In this document: piece after piece, positions 63,481-64,000 of the stretch
Numbering within the stretch: the first letter of the stretch is position 1
Layout of the letters: the number at the start of each line of letters is the position of its first letter
Source: Lamellibrachia satsuma
Taxonomy: Eukaryota; Annelida; Polychaeta; Sabellida; Siboglinidae
DNA length: 64,000 bases
Direction: 5' to 3'
Assembly (NCBI GenBank): GCA_033239005.1
Contig: BSQZ01000029.1
Span: 5,435,001 to 5,499,000 of the forward strand
The notes under the pieces: generated by a model
Database searches by the model: none
Told to the model about the DNA's origin: nothing
The model's input: the letters and a program-made list of their open reading frames with translations, nothing else
Position numbers and translations under genes: made by a program

Positions 63481-64000
63481 TACTTGCTACCAATTTGCGA
63501 ATTTCATCCAGAGTACATAAACCAGCTCTGAAAAAAATACAAAATCTGAATATGTGACAAACAATTGCGTAAATATAAAATGTATTCAGCAGCACAATAT
63601 TATGAATCATTTCCAGTATTTGCACAACAATAACATATGGACCTCAGATTCACATATATGATGTATATTTTTTGCTCCGTTGAGTCTGGAATACAGCTAC
63701 TCAATGAAATGTAACGTTCTACTTCGTACTAGCTGGAGCCATGTTATTTATCAATGTGAGAGAAGCCGTCGTTTTGAGAAAATCATCATCAGGTTTACAA
63801 CACATGTCTGCGCCAATAGTCCCACGCGCACAGAAACAGCAAAACTAGTTACGTCATCGGCCTCATTTATATTAATGTGAATAACAAAAGGCACTATCTA
63901 AAATACTTTATCGATGAGTAAACACAATTTTAATGCGTTTTGTACGGTATGCCAACATACAAATTTAACAGAGTAAGTAAAAATATATATTTAATGCGTC
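63481..64000 (-). repeat. LINE 5' region, inverted copy of 59930-60420
   Basis: Reverse complement shares gtatgttggcata, tcgataaagtattttagatagtgcc, gacacatgttgtaaacctga-like and ttgcgaatttcatccag words with 59930-60420. With the other copy it forms a long inverted repeat with about 3 kb between the arms. It continues past the window end. Confidence 0.7.

Overview
The window is eukaryotic nuclear DNA from an animal genome, most likely an aquatic invertebrate. The evidence is AT-rich DNA with no long ORFs, intron-containing small genes with AATAAA signals, very many (TA)n, (CA)n, (TATG)n and (GA)n microsatellites, and several remnant transposon classes: a DIRS-like reverse transcriptase, Gypsy gag/protease, at least four LINE lineages, a DDE_Tnp_4-type transposase, THAP-like fragments, hAT-like elements and foldback MITEs. 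The phylum cannot be fixed from the sequence. There are no rRNA genes, convincing tRNA genes or bacterial-type operons.

The main host content is a small family of genes for secreted six-cysteine peptides (signal-peptide exon plus mature-peptide exon). It sits on repeatedly duplicated segments. Unit 1 (+) carries a copy at 13672-14185 with intact coding exons but a damaged splice donor. Unit 2 (+, about 36453-50280) carries the only fully intact copy, 48648-49158. Unit 3 (+, about 52690-56405) carries a pseudogene at about 54134-54363. An inverted fragment (-, about 23880-24490) carries an orphan second exon with a rearranged cysteine pattern. Just downstream in unit 2 is a second short signal-peptide ORF (50117-50269); its counterparts in units 1 and 3 are not open.

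Layout: 1-9509 is segmental-duplication copy A, near-identical to copy B at 26377-35959; the main differences are microsatellite lengths and one deletion. 9510-17300 completes unit 1, with two 39-bp minisatellites, the peptide gene and a LINE fragment flanked by about 205-bp direct repeats. 17300-23890 is transposon debris (THAP and LINE fragments, a MITE, a DDE transposase, a 395-bp CA repeat). 23880-25660 is the inverted peptide fragment followed by 1.1 kb of simple repeats. 25880-27060 holds DIRS-like coding remnants. 35960-36455 is a Gypsy fragment at the end of copy B. 36453-50280 is unit 2, broken up by LINE, hAT and TA-repeat insertions. 50500-52700 is LINE, THAP and MITE debris. 52690-56405 is unit 3, ending at a long palindrome. 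56470-64000 is repeats, including two converging LINE copies of one family.

Coordinates of diverged repeats were read by eye from shared words and are approximate to tens of bases unless a precise base is named.
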